Source: Azorinus chamasolen
Lineage: Eukaryota > Mollusca > Bivalvia > Cardiida > Solecurtidae
Assembly (NCBI GenBank): GCA_963576725.1
Contig: OY755242.1
Span: forward strand, 20,953,315 to 21,017,314
Direction: 5' to 3'
DNA length: 64,000 bases
Made by a program: the position numbers and the translations under genes. This document shows positions 58,851-64,000 of the stretch, piece by piece. A model generated the notes under the pieces. The model ran no database searches. It saw only the letters and a program-made list of their open reading frames with translations, and was not told where the DNA came from. Position 1 is the stretch's first letter, and each line of letters opens with the position of its first letter.

Positions 58851-60589
58851 TTTGGGGCATGTGGCTTCTCCTATAGGAGTGCTCTGTTTTACTTTCACTT
58901 TGCTTTAAGCAGCCACCTGCCTTTTACACAAAGTACTTGATGTGATTTAGTGGCCGTTATAGAGAGGTTTTATTGTATTCAAATTTGATCAGATATTACT
59001 TTTTGCCGTGTGATCGATGATGATAGAGGGGGGGGGGGGTTAAAATACAAAATGTTTGCTTAAACTCTGTTATTTACAGGGTTGACTTACTTTAGAATCG
59101 CTTAAACTTTAAAGAAATTAATGACCGAGTGTCAAACAACCTAGATCAAGACGAAAAGCCGAAATACCCGACCTCTCACCCGGATGTATCCTCTCATCCG
59201 GGTACAATCTGTTTGCACGTGCCAGCCAGGTCGGGTTTAATAGGCGAAAGGTTCAAACATTGTTCCAAGAAATTCGTTATGCTGTCGATAAAACAAATAG
59301 GAAACGAGATAAATAGCTAAATTCAGTCCTGATAAACAGTTGGCCACAACGAACTTGGGTATGCATGGTGAAAATGAAGTCTGGGGTAAGCACGATCTTC
59401 GTATACAAATATAACGCATGACTGGGTATGACGAACATTGCATCTTATCATTGCTAAACAAGACATGAGTCGTATTTTCAAACTGTTTGGACCTATAGGG
59501 GAAGACGCCGAGTAAATCGGAGACTAATCAGGATCCAACCTGTTTGACATCGACTAATAAATAACTTAAATGTTGATCGAATAGGAAATAGTCAAAATTG
59601 ACCCATTTCAGATTTGAACAGACGGTTTTGTTATTCCAGTTGGGTAAGGTTAAAACTGAATTTATTTCATAATTCCAAGACACGCCGTCATGTTATCGGT
59701 AAAACAGATAGGGCAACTTAGATGATTATCGTCATTCCATCTTTTCAAGTTGTTAAAAATTTGACCATAGAGAACTTAGATTGGCTTTGGAATAACCAAG
59801 AACTACGTAAATAAATAGTATGCCCGAATGTGTAAAAGCAACAGTATCCCTTTCCATGCTATGTACGGCCATACTAATACTTGCAAACAGCTTGGATACA
59901 GATGAGACTCCAAGTTACTCGGCATCACATCTGGATCCAATCTGTGTGATAATGTCAGATATACGAGAGAATAGTTAATCGGGTTTGGGGAAAAACAAGA
60001 GATTTTGATAGATCAGAACTTACCATGTATATTATCTACAGTCGCGCTATTAGACCCATATTCTCTCATAGTGGGAATTGGCACGTTCTGCATTGTTTAA
60101 CAACATGCCACTAATGCTAATAGGAAATATCACGCTGGTGAGAAGAACATGCCAGAAAGGTCCCTGTATGGAATAGGGAATGGGATGGTTGACGTCCAGT
60201 CGTGTCAGCTCAAAGGTTCCCCTTTGTAACAGATTCAAAGGGATGGTTGAAGTTCAATCGTGTCAGCTCGAGGGCTCAGCAGATTATGAATGGTGATTAG
60301 TGTCCGACTGCGTCAAATCCATGTCTCAACTGATACCGAGTGATAGTTGGATTTGGCCAACTTCAGCTCGAGGACTCAACGGATTCTGAGGGATGGTTGA
60401 AGTCCGATCACATTAGTTATATGGCTGGAAAGACCACAAATGATTACAGGAGTCCGATGGCATTAGCTTGACGGCTCACATATCCCAAGAAATAACGGAA
60501 GTCTGATCGCGTTAGCTCGAGGGCTCAAAATATCTCAAAGGATGGATGAAGTCCGATCGCGTCAAATCGTCTTGTGATTGTGGGTTCAA

Positions 60590-60709
60590 ACGTAACATGA
60601 AATCTCTCTCATACACGTACAAAAACAAATCGGCGACCAGTTGTGCACAATTTGTACCCATAGGAATACCAATCACCTGATATACAGATAGCTGCCATTT
60701 GTTTATAAA
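60590..60709 (-). pseudogene. Reverse transcriptase fragment, Penelope-like, copy B
   Basis: Minus-strand frame FINKWQLSVYQVIGIPMG, then TNCAQLVADLFL and YERDFM. This copy retains the canonical GIPMG and reads on through YERDFMLRL before entering the tandem repeat, one base different from copy A. It is an RT core-motif remnant of about 40 codons with no other retroelement domains nearby. Confidence 0.75.
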
Positions 60710-60929
60710 AAACACTTTAGGTGTTCGTGTAAGAAGGGATTTACTGTAAAAGTATGTAATAGTTTTCATGATTTATTCTTTCAATAACCGGCTTGCGGTA
60801 GGTGATTCTACCCGGTCGTTGTTCTGTGCAGGAAAAAATGTAACGTATTCCATGAATAGAAAAAGCTCCTCCTGAGTCTTCCTCCATCTGTAATTAGCTT
60901 GTCATCGCAATATGACTGGAATACATGTA

Positions 60930-61136
60930 CAGTAAAACCCCTCTAAAGCGATATTCTAGTAGAGAAACTAAATAGATACTTTTAGGCAGGTGGATGCTTA
61001 ATGCAGGGTGAAAAAGTAATGCAGAAAGATCGTAGAGGTGCGTTCTGCATGACTTTCACCCTGCACCAAGCTGCCGCCTGTCTTCAAGCCCGATATCTAT
61101 ACTAAATTGAACGCCCGGTTTAGAGAGGTTTTACTG
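60930..61136. mobile_element. pogo-like palindromic MITE upstream of lectin gene 3
   Basis: CAGTAAAACCCCTCTAAAGC to GGTTTAGAGAGGTTTTACTG, flanked by TA. It ends 339 bp before the ATG. Orthologue 15636-15842. Confidence 0.75.
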
Positions 61137-61475
61137 TATACTCTTTGTACTGTGTATTCTTATAGCGACGTAACATTCCGATACATACAATGTCTTCGAA
61201 AGGGGTTTGTTTTAGAGTATGCCACAGTCGAGATAGGCGAGCTTCTTGTATATTCGTAAACATTATCACGGGGCCTGGGGAGCTTACGAGCATGCCACGA
61301 TCATAGTCAGCGGATGGCATTACGCATATATATAGTTTCTCATAAAACAGGGATTCGTCTAAGAAAATAAACACATTTTGAATCGAGGTTTGAAACGCAA
61401 ACATCATAGTATTTATTGGTTAGTATATCAAGACTACTTTTTAATCAGGAACGATTTTAACAAACAATTAGAAAA

Positions 61476-62231
61476 ATGGATATTTACAAGCCTTGGGAGA
61501 TATTGCTAATGATTGTTTTTGTCCAGTTCGCTGATACAATTGGTAGTTTGGACTCTGACCTGTCTCCGGACCAAAGTTTGGACGGACAGTTTTTGCTCGA
61601 AATGGGACAGAAATTCAATAACCCGTTAATAAAGCTGTTTGGAAAAGTCGTGGTGAATGGAAAGAAGAACATTACTGAAACACTTTGTCGCTTACATCCA
61701 TGTACGGAATGGGGAGTGTGGTCAGACTGCCCAGAAGTCAGAGGTTTCAGCATAGTGACCAGGTCACGTGTAACAACTACCATGTGCAAGTATGACAGTC
61801 AGACAGAGTTTACAAGCACCGAATCTAAGGTTTGTGAAGGTAAATGCCCTTTAAGCTACAACGTTACCAACGGATACTGTCTAAAGTTTTCCCAGACGAA
61901 AATGATACAAGCAGACGCAGAAGCTGATTGTCAAAGGGAAGGCGGTCACATGGTGAACATTAACACAATACACATATCTGACAGTGTGTATGCGTTTCTT
62001 AAGAATCAAAGTTACACTGGTAGTATCTGGATTAACGGGAATAGGACTAGTGTCGGATCACCCTGGACGTTTACCTATGGTGCCGCTCCTAATTTTGATA
62101 ATTGGCACTCATCACAGCCTTCAAACAGGTCGTCAGAATTATGCAAGGTAGATGACTTTAGCTCCAATACGAGATATTGGTGTGACCGAGAATGCATAAA
62201 CAAATACAACTTCGTTTGTCATATTAATTAA
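61476..62231 (+). CDS. Secreted TSP1-like/C-type lectin domain protein, copy 3
   Basis: A 251-residue intronless protein, duplicate of the 16201 gene. Signal peptide about 1-23, TSP1-like segment 71-124, lectin domain 125-251 (Cys 135, 152, 223, 236, 240, 248). A 9-nt in-frame deletion after SRV99 removes Cys-Asn-Arg, deleting one cysteine and one N-glycosylation sequon, so the TSP1-like segment has an odd Cys count relative to copy 1. Compared with copy 1 it has two more codons at 147-148 (QAD instead of S). The loop motif is QPS (214-216) and the WND-equivalent WCD. By eye I find no silent difference from copy 1 in the coding region, only about 17 replacements and two indels. Start by alignment; AATAAA follows the stop. 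Confidence 0.85.
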   Translation: MDIYKPWEILLMIVFVQFADTIGSLDSDLSPDQSLDGQFLLEMGQKFNNPLIKLFGKVVVNGKKNITETLCRLHPCTEWGVWSDCPEVRGFSIVTRSRVTTTMCKYDSQTEFTSTESKVCEGKCPLSYNVTNGYCLKFSQTKMIQADAEADCQREGGHMVNINTIHISDSVYAFLKNQSYTGSIWINGNRTSVGSPWTFTYGAAPNFDNWHSSQPSNRSSELCKVDDFSSNTRYWCDRECINKYNFVCHIN

Positions 62232-62247
62232 CAGTTTACTATAAAAT

Positions 62248-62253
62248 AATAAA
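62248..62253 (+). promoter_or_regulatory. Polyadenylation signal AATAAA after lectin gene 3
   Basis: AATAAA begins 17 nt after the TAA stop (62229-62231). The equivalent in lectin gene 1 is mutated (AATAAG), though intact AATAAA motifs occur farther on, after the 3' fragment at 17271. Confidence 0.45.
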
Positions 62254-62619
62254 TTCTGAAGGGAGGTGATCCCCTGAGAGCAAAAATTGCAACGCAAAAA
62301 GAGAAAAATGCAGACTCGGTTTTATTGAGTCTGTTCATGAACAGTAATTGAAAGTGCAACACTGCTCACGTCCCCTAGCACCGGCCTAAGCGGTATTCAA
62401 TTTTCAGAACAAGAAGTACTGAAATTCATGATCTCAAAGGATCAGAAGGTATAACAACACTGAGAATGAAGTACGGGGCGACGTTTTACGGCCGCCACAC
62501 AAGCACTTAACACATAGCCTTTTAATGCATTTGCAAACAAAGTGTTCTCTTTCTTTTGTATTCTTACTATTGTATAATTACTTATATGAATATTCATAGG
62601 GAAATGACGGAAAAAGATA

Positions 62620-64000
62620 CAGTAGGTGAAAAGGATACAGCGGTAACTAAGCTCAGAATAGGAATGGCGTTCAGTCAACCTAATAGCTAACAGTTGACCC
62701 AATAGTCAAGTTATGTACAGTGGCAACCAAGTTCAGGATAGGAATAGCATTCAGCCAACCTATCAAGCTAACAGTTGACCAAGTAGTCAAATAAATGGAA
62801 TGATTTTGTGTCAGCCCGTTTATTCTAATTTTATGATAATGATGAGCATGGCTCTGTATCAAGTTTGTTAAATTTAATGCAGATTATTCTAATTTATAAT
62901 ATTGATGAGCATGACTTTCAGTCAACTTGTCTGTATCACTAGTTTGTTAATACAGTTTATGCGGTTCCTTCTGGTTTGTGATTTCATATCTATTGTATAC
63001 CTTTTTGCACATCTTTCATTGACCTGATAGACAATCATGTGGTTCCTTCCGGCTAGTGATTTCATATCTATTGTGTATCTATTGTATATCTGTCAAATGC
63101 CTGGATAGATAACCATGCGGTTCGTTCAGGTTAGTGATTTCATCAATATGAAGCGCTTTTGAATGCACACATCCAGTGTGAAAAGAGCGCTATATAAATG
63201 TGGTATAATAATAATAATTCAGTTATATATATCGTACCATGTTATTTTACGTATGTTGTACGGATAGTTTGTTTGACATATAAACATAGACAGATACATA
63301 TAGATTAAAAACCGATACAGAATAGTGTACAGTAGAACCTCTCCTAGGCGGTAATCAAACAAAGGTCTAGTTCAGGGTATGGGAAACAGGTGGTAGCTCA
63401 ATGCATGTCACAAGTAAAGCAGTACTCTCCTATAGGACCTTTCTGCATTATTTTTAGCCCGTATTAAGCAACCACATGTGCCTAATAAATGAATGACCGC
63501 TTTAGACAGGGTATACTGTACTCTTCAACTGGCTAGGATACTGTGCTCTTGTCCAACATTTCGCGTTCTGACTCGCACTTACAAACAGTTTAGTTCCAGA
63601 GGAGACACGAAATAATCCGGCGTCTTATCAGGATCCATTCTGTTTGAAACTCATTCAATAATTTCTAAATTTCACGAGATATAAATTTGAGCATGTTTCA
63701 TTAAGTCAAAGTTTGGTAAGTTGTGTGATAAACATATCATACAGAGTTGGAATAATATACAATAACACTCTCTTAACCGGGCAATCAAGTAAGTATAAAT
63801 ACCGGTGTGGATAATAATAATAATTATTATTATTCTAACACATATATATAGCGTTCTTTTCACACCGGATATGTACATTCAAAATCGCTTCAAATGGATG
63901 ACATCACTAACCGGAACGAACCGCATAATTATCTTTCCAGTCAATGAAAGATATACACTAGGTATGAAATCATTTGAAAAATCATTGAACCACACGATTG
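62620..64000. repeat. Long fold-back downstream of lectin gene 3, cut by window end
   Basis: Left arm about 62620-63220, spacer with MITE 63330-63518 and D palindrome, right arm starting about 63810 and running off the window. Same subunit order as at 17690-19400. Confidence 0.7.

Larger units (their letters stand above)
48687..64000. repeat. Long tandem duplication, copy B (continues past window)
   Basis: Collinear with 1-19071. It lacks the 3.6-kb element, the TTAA MITE at 1697-1917 and segment 6833-7121, and carries a pogo-like element at 54400-54996 and a MITE region at about 51141-51386 that copy A has lost by deletion. Middle segments 12536-13505 and 57986-58850 are unrelated. Confidence 0.9.

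Overview
The window looks like metazoan nuclear DNA, most likely from a bivalve mollusc (inference). It is AT-rich, gene-poor and crowded with short non-autonomous transposons. The three clearest genes are secreted C-type lectin-like proteins of a kind abundant in bivalves, and the commonest palindromic repeat spells a pseudo-peptide (about FANSVDPDQTAPIG) that I associate with mispredicted bivalve proteins. There is no operon structure, CRISPR array or rRNA.

Layout. The window is built of nested duplications. (1) Positions 1-19071 recur at 48687-64000, giving one full period of about 48.7 kb plus the start of the next. Offsets drift from 48.7 kb to 45.3 kb because transposons came or went. 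This may be a true tandem duplication or two haplotypes placed end to end by the assembler. (2) Inside the first period, about 16.6-26.4 kb recurs at 30.8-40.1 kb. (3) A 1.2-1.4 kb element bounded by TTAA occurs at 36387-37567 and 43266-44696.

Genes. Three intronless lectin genes (16201-16959, 30388-31149, 61476-62231) encode a signal peptide, a thrombospondin-1-like Cys-rich segment and a C-type lectin domain. A fourth survives only as a 3' fragment (17164-17271). Each complete gene has a palindromic MITE about 260-360 bp upstream and a roughly 1.7 kb fold-back repeat downstream. An extended short-chain dehydrogenase/NAD-dependent epimerase frame (46227-47492) is complete except for one in-frame TAG. 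A Penelope-type reverse transcriptase fragment lies on the minus strand at about 15.3 kb and 60.6 kb.

Repeats. Most of the remaining sequence belongs to a few short families: TA-flanked CAG...CTG elements (pogo/Tc1-mariner-like), TTAA-flanked CCC...GGG elements (piggyBac-like), and isolated 65-70 bp palindromes. Unrelated families share the same dyad core, GCTCCTATAGGAGC, at their centres. Duplicated segments supply natural empty sites that reveal target duplications and one probable excision footprint.

The most notable signals are the lectin copies, which by eye differ almost only at amino-acid-changing positions in the ligand-binding half, and the modular arm-plus-core palindromes.
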